Origin: Firmicutes bacterium UBA2530
GTDB taxonomy: Bacteria; Bacillota; Clostridia; Tissierellales; Sedimentibacteraceae
Assembly (NCBI GenBank): GCA_002340985.1
Contig: DDNC01000015.1
Location: 82,913 to 95,722, forward strand
DNA length: 12,810 bases
Direction: 5' to 3'
The notes beneath the pieces were generated by a model. That model made no database searches, was not told where the DNA came from, and saw only the letters and a list, made by a program, of their open reading frames with translations. Every line of letters starts with the position of its first letter. Position 1 is the first letter of the stretch. Position numbers and translations under genes: made by a program. Below are positions 1 through 6,743 of this stretch, piece by piece.

Positions 1-35
1 AAAAATTGATTTATATAATGAATTGCCTTTTTCAT
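1..35 (-). CDS. Start of a GrdB/GrdF/GrdH-like reductase component B subunit (partial)
   Basis: Only the first 11 codons are inside the window (MKKAIHYINQF), running off the left edge. The ATG is preceded by a perfect AGGAGG (41-46) at 5 bases, and that ribosome binding site overlaps the stop codon of the GrdE-like gene, so the two genes are translationally linked. The peptide resembles, from memory, the N-terminus of the gamma subunit of glycine/sarcosine/betaine reductase component B, which normally lies directly after grdE. Classical members carry an in-frame UGA for selenocysteine; that part is outside the window, so whether this one is a selenoprotein is unknown. The identification rests on 11 residues plus gene order. 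Confidence 0.6.
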   Translation of the reverse strand, partial: MKKAIHYINQF

Positions 36-40
36 CTCTA

Positions 41-46
41 CCTCCT
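41..46 (-). promoter_or_regulatory. Ribosome binding site of the GrdB-like gene
   Basis: Perfect AGGAGG on the minus strand, 5 bases from the ATG at 35. It overlaps the TAG stop (47-45) of the upstream GrdE-like gene, so terminating ribosomes can reinitiate directly. This supports coupled expression of the two subunits. Confidence 0.8.
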
Positions 47-1370
47 AAAATTCCTTCATAGTCTTGGTTGACCAGCCTGCTATCATGTCACCGCAGAACA
101 TTCCGTTGTTCTCCATTATTATAGAGCCATCTTCTCTCACAGAAGGTCCCAATATTTCATCATAAGCCCACCCTCCTGACAAACCGTCTCTTGCCAGCGC
201 CTGCAGTTCACCTATTACTCTGTCTGCAGGTGGAAGTTCAATAAGCTGAGAAACATTTCCTGTTGAAACCAATGCATTTGCTTTTACATCAAGAGTTACA
301 AGCGGTTGCGAAGCGCCGTCTCTTCCTGTGCACTCGTTGCTTATTCCAACTGTTTTTACTCCAACGTCTTCCAATGCTGCCAGGCATAAAACATAGTCAG
401 CATCAGGGTTTCCGTATCCTTCTTCAGTTACAATTGCTCCATCTGCCCCCAAGGACTTAGCCATTTGTGCAACAAATATGGCCGATCTCTTCTTCTGCTC
501 AAGAGAAACATTCAGGTTTGACATAATAACTCCCAAGAAGTTAATACTCTTTCCATGCTCCTTATAAAGCTCTTTTATTGTAGGGAAGTTCTGAAAATCA
601 TATGTGGACCATTTGGATGATGAAGGCATAAAGCTTCCTGAAATCAAAGCACCATCCAATACTTCATTAGGATTCATAAATGAAGGAACATATTTATTCA
701 TATCCCATCCATATACAAGGTCGTTGTATCCAAGTTCTTCCATTTGTGACTGAGGCTGCATAACCAGTACTACCGACGGAAGCTTGTTTACTTTCTCTTC
801 TCTCTTAATTACAGGGGCAAGCTCATAGTATTCTACTTCTTCAGGCTCCATATCCTTAACCGTTGCACCTAAATACTCTGCAAATTTGTGAGATGCCATT
901 CTGATTGCAGTATTTTTCTTCTGCTGCTCAAATCTCTCGAATTCTTCATCAGTATCAGCAACTATACAAATATTGATAAGCTGTGAAAACAGTGTATACC
1001 TTGCACCGTCTCCTCCCATATCAATCAAACCATCGCCGAAGCTTCCGTAATGCATACCTACACCTAAGACACTGCATCCCTTTAATGCGTGAACTTTTCC
1101 GCATCCTGCGCTTTCAAGCTCTCCCGTAACACCCGGAAATACCGCTCTGCCATCGGGTCTGATTCTTGGTTCAACAGCTTCTTTAACCGGTACTATTCGC
1201 GTATTTTCGCCCGGCTTGGCAACAACGATGTCTACATCTGTTATGTGCTCATCTTCTTTGATGAATGCTATTGCCTCTTCCTTGTTGATGGTGAGAATTC
1301 CATTATTAAACATAGTCTTCTCGCCAAAGATAACATCCTTTATTAGGAAATTACCAATTTCTAATCTCAT
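45..1370 (-). CDS. Glycine/sarcosine/betaine reductase component B, GrdE-like subunit (pyruvoyl cysteine apparently missing)
   Basis: A 441-residue homologue of GrdE, the proprotein of component B that binds the amine or amino-acid substrate in Stickland reduction. Family hallmarks, recognised from memory, include the start MRLEIGNFLIKDV, GxIDMxGxGARYT near 115-126, LPPADRVIG near 379-387, EEGYGNPD (316-323) and GRDGASQPL (349-357). I chose the second ATG, because AAGGAGG lies 8 bases from it but only 1 base from the ATG at 1376, and family members begin MRLE. In classical GrdE a cysteine after SGN is cleaved to form the pyruvoyl group; the aligned stretch here reads SGSFMPSS (244-251) with Phe247 at that place. 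The cysteines seen lie at 90, 99, 329, 347 and 426. This may be a non-processed paralogue with other chemistry. PrdA of proline reductase is less likely because of the N-terminus and the GrdB-like next gene. Substrate unknown. Confidence 0.85.
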   Translation of the reverse strand: MRLEIGNFLIKDVIFGEKTMFNNGILTINKEEAIAFIKEDEHITDVDIVVAKPGENTRIVPVKEAVEPRIRPDGRAVFPGVTGELESAGCGKVHALKGCSVLGVGMHYGSFGDGLIDMGGDGARYTLFSQLINICIVADTDEEFERFEQQKKNTAIRMASHKFAEYLGATVKDMEPEEVEYYELAPVIKREEKVNKLPSVVLVMQPQSQMEELGYNDLVYGWDMNKYVPSFMNPNEVLDGALISGSFMPSSSKWSTYDFQNFPTIKELYKEHGKSINFLGVIMSNLNVSLEQKKRSAIFVAQMAKSLGADGAIVTEEGYGNPDADYVLCLAALEDVGVKTVGISNECTGRDGASQPLVTLDVKANALVSTGNVSQLIELPPADRVIGELQALARDGLSGGWAYDEILGPSVREDGSIIMENNGMFCGDMIAGWSTKTMKEF

Positions 1371-1447
1371 TTTCATTCCTCCTTATTATTTAGTATTAAG
1401 ATTGGTATTATTTTTCTTTTACCACCATAATCAAAAATTATATTAAG

Positions 1448-1459
1448 TAATCATGATTA
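1448..1459. promoter_or_regulatory. Putative TetR operator, copy 1
   Basis: Perfect 12-bp palindrome TAATCATGATTA, i.e. TAATC-N2-GATTA. It lies about 9-20 bases downstream of the predicted start of the grdE-like transcript, and in the spacer of the weaker alternative promoter. The same half-sites with the same 2-base spacing recur at 1483-1496, centre to centre 36 bp. A degenerate third copy may lie near 1427-1441. Binding by the adjacent TetR protein is inferred. Confidence 0.55.
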
Positions 1460-1474
1460 TTATTGTTATTTTTT

Positions 1475-1503
1475 ATACTATCATAATCTTGATTATATTG
1501 CAA
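1475..1503 (-). promoter_or_regulatory. Promoter of the grdE-like operon
   Basis: On the minus strand, TTGCAA (1503-1498) is followed after exactly 17 bases by TAGTAT (1480-1475). The predicted start is near 1468, giving a leader of about 100 bases. The spacer contains the inverted repeat ATAATC-TT-GATTAT, so a bound regulator would block RNA polymerase. A weaker alternative is TATAAT at 1442-1437 with CAATAA 17 bases upstream; the second copy of the inverted repeat would lie in that spacer. Confidence 0.55.
1483..1496. promoter_or_regulatory. Putative TetR operator, copy 2
   Basis: Inverted repeat ATAATC-TT-GATTAT (6-bp arms, 2-base centre) inside the 17-base spacer between the -35 and -10 of the grdE-like promoter. 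The core TAATC-N2-GATTA matches the palindrome at 1448-1459. Its position fits direct repression by the divergently encoded TetR protein. Confidence 0.55.
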
Positions 1504-1578
1504 ACGATTTTTCATATTAATTATAAATTTTTTTTTAAAATTTTATAACAACTATTCAAAATTATCATATCTATTATT

Positions 1579-1607
1579 TTGCTATTGTTAATAAAATATG
1601 GTATTAT
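1579..1607 (+). promoter_or_regulatory. Promoter of the tetR-family gene
   Basis: TTGCTA (1579-1584), 17-base spacer, then TATTAT (1602-1607) preceded by TGG, an extended -10. The predicted start is near 1613, about 25 bases ahead of the ATG. No clear copy of TAATC-N2-GATTA overlaps it, so autoregulation is less obvious than control of the grd-like side. Confidence 0.5.
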
Positions 1608-1637
1608 CAATACAAAATACAAAATTGGCGGATTACA

Positions 1638-2300
1638 ATGAGAGAAACATATAAAAAGAAAACCATGAACTGTTTTATTAATGCTGCAGATGAATTGATA
1701 AATGAAATAGGAATAGAAAACGTAACAATAAGAAATGTAGCTAAAAGAGCGGGGTACAACAGTGCAACCATTTACAACTATTTTGAAAATTTAGACCACC
1801 TTGTTTTTTTCGGAGCAATGAAAAATATAAGGGATTATGCCCTGTCGCTGAATATATATCTTAAGGGAGCAGAAAATGCCATGGACAGATTTTTGAGGGT
1901 ATGGGAATGCTTTTGTGCCTTTGCATATTTAAGACCGGACATTTATAACGCTATTTTCTTTCCTAATTTGTCTAAGCATATGGAGCATTACGTTGCTGAA
2001 TTTTATTCACTGTATCCCGAGGATTTGGGTATTCATCACGACACAATTTCTACAATGCTCTTAAAGGGGGATATACAAGAGAGGGGAATGACCACCGTAA
2101 CCGACTGCGTCAAGGAAGGCTTTATCGAGCAACATAATGCAGATAGACTGAACGACATGACACTTTTAATATTCGAGGGTATGCTCATACGTGTCATACG
2201 AAAAACCATAAGCTACGAAGATGCAAAAGATGCAACAATGGACTATATAAAAGTTATTGTTCAATCTTTCTTAATTAAGGACTATTCCTTCTACTATTAG
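1638..2300 (+). CDS. TetR/AcrR-family transcriptional regulator
   Basis: A 220-residue protein with a typical TetR N-terminal DNA-binding domain: VTIRNVAKRAGYNSATIYNYFENLDHL at about 29-55 forms the helix-turn-helix and following helix, with the conserved TIYNYF recognition segment. The rest is helical and divergent, as expected for a ligand-binding and dimerisation domain. The start is supported by GGCGG eight bases before the ATG. The gene is divergent from the grdE-like operon across 267 bases holding two matching inverted repeats, so it is probably the local repressor, released by a substrate or product of the reductase. The ligand cannot be read from the sequence. Confidence 0.88.
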   Translation: MRETYKKKTMNCFINAADELINEIGIENVTIRNVAKRAGYNSATIYNYFENLDHLVFFGAMKNIRDYALSLNIYLKGAENAMDRFLRVWECFCAFAYLRPDIYNAIFFPNLSKHMEHYVAEFYSLYPEDLGIHHDTISTMLLKGDIQERGMTTVTDCVKEGFIEQHNADRLNDMTLLIFEGMLIRVIRKTISYEDAKDATMDYIKVIVQSFLIKDYSFYY

Positions 2301-2381
2301 CACTAATTTAATCAGAATACACAATTTTGTTCACTAAAGTATTAGCCCACTTTGATTGTATAGTTGGAAAAGGGTTCAGGG

Positions 2382-2420
2382 CATATTAAAAGCAACGGCT
2401 ATACCGTTGCTTTTAATATG
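2382..2420. terminator. Bidirectional intrinsic terminator between tetR and nrdJ
   Basis: Perfect 17-bp stem (arms 2382-2398 and 2404-2420) with a 5-base loop CTATA. The GC-rich core GCAACGG/CCGTTGC is flanked by A4 and T4, so both strands read as hairpin plus T-run. It lies 3 bases beyond the nrdJ stop and about 80 bases after the tetR stop, and should end both convergent transcripts. Confidence 0.88.
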
Positions 2421-2423
2421 TCT

Positions 2424-4778
2424 TTATCTTATAGGGCAGATTCCTGTTTCACAGCCGTCTGTTCCCACATCAAGCTCTTCTTCCTGTCTCTCGTACTTGC
2501 TGAGCAACGAAGGAATAAAAGGCTTCATTTCATTTTTCATTTTGTTGTATTCTTCTTCTGTAATGGATTCATATGGCATCAACTGGTAAAAACTATCGTC
2601 CAGAGACAGGAACGAAAGTGCAACAACATCATCCCAGTTGTCCCAAACCCACTGCTCTACCTGCTCCCATTCATTATCTCTTACATGGACGGTTATAGAA
2701 CAGTTATGATCCACATAATTCTCCATAAATAATTTATAATTTTCAAGCTGTTCGATGGCATTTACATCATACTTTGTTTTACCTTCAGGAGCCTTTTCAG
2801 GAAACTCTATAACCTTTGTTGTACAAGTATTGATTTCCTGTCCAACCTCCGGATATATTCTGTATCCCAATTCCTCGCATACCTTAACCAGCGGGTCATG
2901 GCTGTTTATTCTGACTCTTCTTACGAAGTACGGCGAATGTGAATAGTGTACTCCACTTGATACCCCCGGAAGCTGAGAGAGTGTTCCTTCGGGCTTAACT
3001 GTCGTAACAAGAATCGGAGCACTTTCTCCTATTTCTCCTGCATAGCGCTCAGATTCGTCCCTTGCTGCATCTCTTAGTTTTCTTAAAAGCTCCGCTTGCT
3101 GTTCTCTATCGAGATTTGCAGCATTTACCATATCCTGCCAACCTGTCAGCGAGCATCCTGTTATCTTGTCCCTTTGCTGCACTCTGTCCCACTGTGAAAG
3201 TTCAAGCTCCACACAGGTCATTCTGTAGGCAGCCCTTGCGGACAGGCGCTGAGCCTTCAACAATGCCTTTTCGTCAATACTTCCGTCCTCATCAACAAAT
3301 GCAAACACGTTAATTGTAGTTAAATTGCATAGGCCCTTATTATCCAGGAGAATTTCTCCACAGGGATTAACTCCATTCATATTTGGTCTTCTCTTGCTTC
3401 CCGCAACATCATTCACCCAGCCCGGCTCTCCTGAATAGCGCATTTGATCAAGCTGCCACCTCAGCTGCTCTCTCGTAGGCTTCTTTTTGTAGTAAATGGA
3501 ATTGTTGCTCATTGAGCGGTGGATTATGTCCTTATCCACTATCCACTGCCCGTCTATATTCTTATAAAGCTTGCTCTTAGCCTCTATGCAGTCTGTATCA
3601 TCATAATCAATCAGCATTATCTCAGCTGTTCTTCTCACTCCGCCTACAACCACATTCTCGCCTATGATATTCGCAATATCCAGACAGTCTATAGGCTTAA
3701 GCTTGAAGCGCTCCTTGCCCTCAATGGTGCCGCGTTTTTTAATAACGCTGTCTATTTTTGTAAACATGTTTTTAAGACTTGAGTGTCCGCTGGCAGTTCC
3801 TCCAAAGGTCTTTAGAACCTCACCCTTTGGTCTTACGTTGTTGTAGTTTATTATTACTGTCGTGAGATTTCTGTATTCGCTGCTGTTAACAAAGCTGAAG
3901 AAATAATCAAGTGCCTGAACCCAACCTTCTTTGCTGTCCCCAACGATTATTTTTACCGTGTTGTTATGATTGAATTCAACACCCGTGTTGTCTTCTCTCC
4001 TTGCTTTTTCCACAGGAGTATAATCCTCATGAATTATTTTGAAGTTTCCTCTTATTTTAGGAAGCTGTGCAACATCATCCTTGAGTATTCTCACGCCCAC
4101 ACCTGAGCCTATCATCAAAAGATAAAACAAATCTCTGAAGGAATGATAGTCATTTATTACCTCAAAAGCGCAGTTGAAATTGGCCATTGGGTAGTTATAT
4201 GAAACAGGAGTTCCTCCAACCCAGAAGGTTCTTCCTGATAAAAATTGTCTTAAATTAAATATATTATCGTATAATTGCTCTGCTTCTTCTTTTTTAGTAG
4301 GAACGAGGCTACAGTTGTATTCTACCGCTCTGCTAACAGTTTCCCACCAATATTCCCTTCTTCTTTCTTCCGGAAGCCATCTTGAATATGTCCTGTAATA
4401 CACAAAATTACCAAGCTGATTCATAGGAGAGCCAATGTGCTTATACCTGCTTAGAAACTCCTCGCTCAAAAGTTTATAGTCCTTTCTCTTTCGGGCATCT
4501 CTGGATTTGTCTCTCTCGTATCTGTATAATATGTATTTTTTAGCCACATCTTTCCTCTTGCTGTCCATAAGCGCATTTTCCACCATATCCTGCACAACTT
4601 CAACAGCTATAGCGAAGTTCTTGCTTTCTAATTCATTTTGTATTTTAAGGCTTATCTCCTTTGCTAAGTCCTCATCGACACCTTCCTTTGTTTCCTTCAT
4701 CGCCTTTATGATTGCATTTGATATTTTATCAGCATTAAATTCAACAAAACTTCCGGTTCTTTTCAGTATCTTTATCAT
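2424..4778 (-). CDS. nrdJ: Adenosylcobalamin-dependent ribonucleoside-triphosphate reductase (class II) with ATP-cone
   Basis: A 784-residue class II reductase that makes deoxyribonucleotides using a thiyl radical generated from coenzyme B12. Residues 1 to about 90 form an ATP-cone (allosteric activity site), starting MIKILKRTGSFVEFNADKIS. The catalytic core has SGRTFWVGGTP (181-191), substrate-reducing Cys203 (FNCAF) and Cys484 (GLCNLTT), and radical Cys473 with Glu475 in NPCGE (471-475). PEGTLSQLPG (596-605) and the C-terminal redox pair CETGIC (776-781) followed by PIR match the monomeric Lactobacillus leichmannii type. That enzyme is about 739 residues and, as I recall, lacks an ATP-cone. 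The gene is monocistronic between a consensus promoter and a strong terminator, with NrdR-like boxes at the promoter. No gene for a radical-generating partner subunit is nearby, as expected for class II. Confidence 0.95.
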   Translation of the reverse strand: MIKILKRTGSFVEFNADKISNAIIKAMKETKEGVDEDLAKEISLKIQNELESKNFAIAVEVVQDMVENALMDSKRKDVAKKYILYRYERDKSRDARKRKDYKLLSEEFLSRYKHIGSPMNQLGNFVYYRTYSRWLPEERRREYWWETVSRAVEYNCSLVPTKKEEAEQLYDNIFNLRQFLSGRTFWVGGTPVSYNYPMANFNCAFEVINDYHSFRDLFYLLMIGSGVGVRILKDDVAQLPKIRGNFKIIHEDYTPVEKARREDNTGVEFNHNNTVKIIVGDSKEGWVQALDYFFSFVNSSEYRNLTTVIINYNNVRPKGEVLKTFGGTASGHSSLKNMFTKIDSVIKKRGTIEGKERFKLKPIDCLDIANIIGENVVVGGVRRTAEIMLIDYDDTDCIEAKSKLYKNIDGQWIVDKDIIHRSMSNNSIYYKKKPTREQLRWQLDQMRYSGEPGWVNDVAGSKRRPNMNGVNPCGEILLDNKGLCNLTTINVFAFVDEDGSIDEKALLKAQRLSARAAYRMTCVELELSQWDRVQQRDKITGCSLTGWQDMVNAANLDREQQAELLRKLRDAARDESERYAGEIGESAPILVTTVKPEGTLSQLPGVSSGVHYSHSPYFVRRVRINSHDPLVKVCEELGYRIYPEVGQEINTCTTKVIEFPEKAPEGKTKYDVNAIEQLENYKLFMENYVDHNCSITVHVRDNEWEQVEQWVWDNWDDVVALSFLSLDDSFYQLMPYESITEEEYNKMKNEMKPFIPSLLSKYERQEEELDVGTDGCETGICPIR

Positions 4779-4812
4779 GGCCCCTCTTCTCCCTCATTAT
4801 TATTATCTCGTC

Positions 4813-4828
4813 ACACTACATATTGTAG
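4813..4828. promoter_or_regulatory. NrdR box 1 (overlaps nrdJ -10)
   Basis: ACACTACATATTGTAG matches the known NrdR-box pattern acaCwAtATaTwGtgt, with 9 of the 10 core bases (4816-4825). It contains the inverted repeat CTACA-TAT-TGTAG and covers the -10 hexamer of nrdJ. NrdR is the ATP/dATP-sensing repressor of ribonucleotide reductase genes; its gene is not in this window. Confidence 0.75.
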
Positions 4829-4850
4829 CATCAAGTATAAAACCTGTCAA
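4822..4850 (-). promoter_or_regulatory. Promoter of nrdJ
   Basis: Minus-strand TTGACA (4850-4845), a full consensus match, then a 17-base spacer and TACAAT (4827-4822). The predicted start near 4815 gives a leader of about 35 bases. A strong promoter of this kind fits an essential gene held down by a repressor. Confidence 0.8.
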
Positions 4851-4854
4851 TAAT

Positions 4855-4870
4855 ATACAATATATAGGCA
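4855..4870. promoter_or_regulatory. NrdR box 2 (upstream of nrdJ -35)
   Basis: The core CAATATATAG (4858-4867) matches the NrdR core CwAtATaTwG at all ten positions; the outer right arm is weak. It lies just upstream of the -35, 42 bp centre to centre from box 1. That is about four helical turns, so both boxes face the same side of the DNA, as required for cooperative NrdR binding. Confidence 0.7.
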
Positions 4871-4937
4871 TTCAATCTGTGCATCCATTTAAAAATACAC
4901 ATTTTAAAACTATCGTCGTATTTTATCACCTTTTTTT

Positions 4938-4959
4938 AAAAAAGTATTTGTTGAAATAC
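4938..4959 (-). terminator. Weak intrinsic terminator of the msrA-to-activator operon
   Basis: Read on the minus strand, GTATTT-CAAC-AAATAC makes a 6-bp stem with a 4-base loop followed by six T. It lies about 47 bases after the stop of the corrinoid activator gene. The stem is short and AT-rich, so efficiency may be low. Nothing else recognisable lies between 4871 and 5006. Confidence 0.45.
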
Positions 4960-5006
4960 CAAGGAATATTAAACTTCTTAACAAATCTTAATATTTGCGC
5001 CCTGGT

Positions 5007-6743
5007 TCATTTCTTAAAATTCATATTATCAATAAATCCATGTGCAAAAATTATGTTGTCCGCAAGCTCCATATGTGTTGAGTTCTCTGCAATTTTATCG
5101 CATTTTTTTCTCATGCTTTTATCCAGCAAAAACATGGATGCCCCTTTCCCTGCACCATTGCCTATTGCTCTTATTTTTGATGCCGGTCCCGGGAGAAGAC
5201 CAATATATACAGCATTCTCAATATCTATATAGTTTCCAAAAGCACCTGCCACAAGAACCTCATCGATATTCCTCGCATCTTTCCCGCAGACACTTAAAAG
5301 AGCTGCATAACCTGAATATATCGAACTCTTGGCAAGCTGAATCTGTCTTATGTCCTTCTGATTTACATATATTGTCCTGTCCTTATCCTCATAAATGACA
5401 AAGCTGTTGATGCCATCTATTTCTGTAAGATGGTCACCTATTTTTGAATATGGGTTCATCTGCCTGTACTCGTCTCTTGAGTACATTCTCCCCGTAGAAT
5501 CAATTATATTATTTCTCAGAAGCCCTGCAACTGCATCAACTATGCCTGAACCACATATCCCAGAAGGTGTGCCTCCTCCTATAGTACTTATGGAAACACC
5601 ATTGCTGTATATTTCAATTCTTTCAACAGCGCCCTCAATCCCTCGCATGCCGCATACAATATTTCCTCCTTCGAGAGCAGGTCCGCATGCTGCTGACGCC
5701 GTACAATATGTATTTCCGCTTCCCGCGGCAATTTCTCCGTTGGTCCCCAGATCAATAATAAGCCTTTCCTTATTATCCTCGTCCAGTGTCATAAGAACCG
5801 CAGTTGTATCAGCACCAACAAAGCCTCCCAAAATAGGCAGAAATACTATCCTGCATCTCGTGGCACAATTTAATACAGCATCCTTTCCCGAAAGCTCGAC
5901 ATATCCTTTTGCAATGCTCATAAAGGGGCTCTTTCCCAGACTGTCGGGCTTCAATTTTAAAAACAAATGCTGCATAGTGCTGTTTCCGCATAAAACTATA
6001 TTGTAAAGATTATCCCTGAGCTTAGGAATCTCAGCCTCCGCAATTTGCAGCAGATTGTTCAGGGTAAATATTATTTTTTCGTGCAATTCCTCTAAGCCTT
6101 CATTGCTTCCTGCATGGCTGATTCTGCTTATTACGTCTGCTCCTAAGGAACACTGGCTGTTTATTCCCGAATAGATTCCCAGGCTTTTTCCGACCCTCAT
6201 ATCATATACATACATTACAACTGTCGTTGTTCCTATATCTACAGCCGCGCCGTAAAGAACCTCCGACGTATCTCCCGGCTGAACATCAATTACTTCATCA
6301 TCATAACCGACAAATGTGATACCCTCTGAATCCCTTACGTTAATCAGCTGCGAAAAATCTCTCAGCACATCAATGGGGCAATTTTTTAGAATTTCATTCC
6401 AGCCTTCGGTATTAAGAACTTCCATACTCTTATATGTTTTTTTCAACAAGGGATTTAAAGTGAATCTAAAATCATTCATAGATTCCAATATGGATATATT
6501 TTTGCTGTGTTCATCTTGCAGATAAATATTTATGTTCCCGTTAAGCCGTGTATTGCACGCCAATACTGAGGCCCTTTTACCCCCTTCTTCAATTTCAACA
6601 GCGCATTTTCCGCATGTTCCTCTACCGCCGCACATCATATTCAAAGAAATATCCGCATCTTTACATATATCTGCCAGTATGGTACCTTCTGCTGCGGAAA
6701 CCTTTATATTCTGATTTATAAAATTCACGTTATATTTTTTCAT
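5007..6743 (-). CDS. Corrinoid protein reductive activator, [2Fe-2S] plus ASKHA ATPase (RACo-like)
   Basis: A 578-residue ATP-dependent activator of the kind that reduces an inactive Co(II) corrinoid protein back to Co(I). The N-terminal ferredoxin domain (about 1-80) has a [2Fe-2S] cysteine set, C38-x5-C44-x2-C47-x15-C63. A linker and middle region precede a C-terminal ASKHA fold with nucleotide-binding motifs GAAVDIGTTTV (165-175), DLGTNGE (331-337) and GAFGNYID (500-507). The architecture is that of RACo, the activator of the acetyl-CoA-pathway corrinoid protein, rather than RamA, which has C-terminal [4Fe-4S] clusters. The start overlaps the stop of the upstream MetH-activation-like gene by one base (TAATG), so the two are co-translated. 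The target could be a MetH lacking its own activation domain or another methyltransferase corrinoid protein; neither is in the window. Confidence 0.88.
   Translation of the reverse strand: MKKYNVNFINQNIKVSAAEGTILADICKDADISLNMMCGGRGTCGKCAVEIEEGGKRASVLACNTRLNGNINIYLQDEHSKNISILESMNDFRFTLNPLLKKTYKSMEVLNTEGWNEILKNCPIDVLRDFSQLINVRDSEGITFVGYDDEVIDVQPGDTSEVLYGAAVDIGTTTVVMYVYDMRVGKSLGIYSGINSQCSLGADVISRISHAGSNEGLEELHEKIIFTLNNLLQIAEAEIPKLRDNLYNIVLCGNSTMQHLFLKLKPDSLGKSPFMSIAKGYVELSGKDAVLNCATRCRIVFLPILGGFVGADTTAVLMTLDEDNKERLIIDLGTNGEIAAGSGNTYCTASAACGPALEGGNIVCGMRGIEGAVERIEIYSNGVSISTIGGGTPSGICGSGIVDAVAGLLRNNIIDSTGRMYSRDEYRQMNPYSKIGDHLTEIDGINSFVIYEDKDRTIYVNQKDIRQIQLAKSSIYSGYAALLSVCGKDARNIDEVLVAGAFGNYIDIENAVYIGLLPGPASKIRAIGNGAGKGASMFLLDKSMRKKCDKIAENSTHMELADNIIFAHGFIDNMNFKK

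Noticed and set aside
45..1370. D-proline reductase subunit PrdA
   Set aside because: The N-terminus (MRLEIGNFLIKDV), length and GrdB-like downstream start fit GrdE better.
1261..1560. Mobile element ends or CRISPR-like repeats in the AT-rich gap left of tetR
   Set aside because: The only repeats are two short dyads placed relative to a promoter; there are no spacers, transposase fragments or terminal repeats.
4779..5006. Cobalamin riboswitch upstream of nrdJ
   Set aside because: The gene depends on B12, so I looked, but the leader after the predicted start is only about 35 bases and no B12-box-like sequence is seen; the space is filled by promoter, NrdR boxes and the neighbour's terminator.
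4507..5232. Plus-strand open frame of 241 codons spanning the nrdJ promoter
   Set aside because: It runs antisense through the 5' end of nrdJ, its well-supported promoter and NrdR boxes, and the 3' end of the activator gene; it has no ribosome binding site and a low-complexity Ser/Leu-rich product.
5395..6006. Plus-strand open frame of 203 codons
   Set aside because: Antisense shadow of the ASKHA activator, whose motifs are in the minus frame; the product is repetitive Pro/Ser/Ile without family features.
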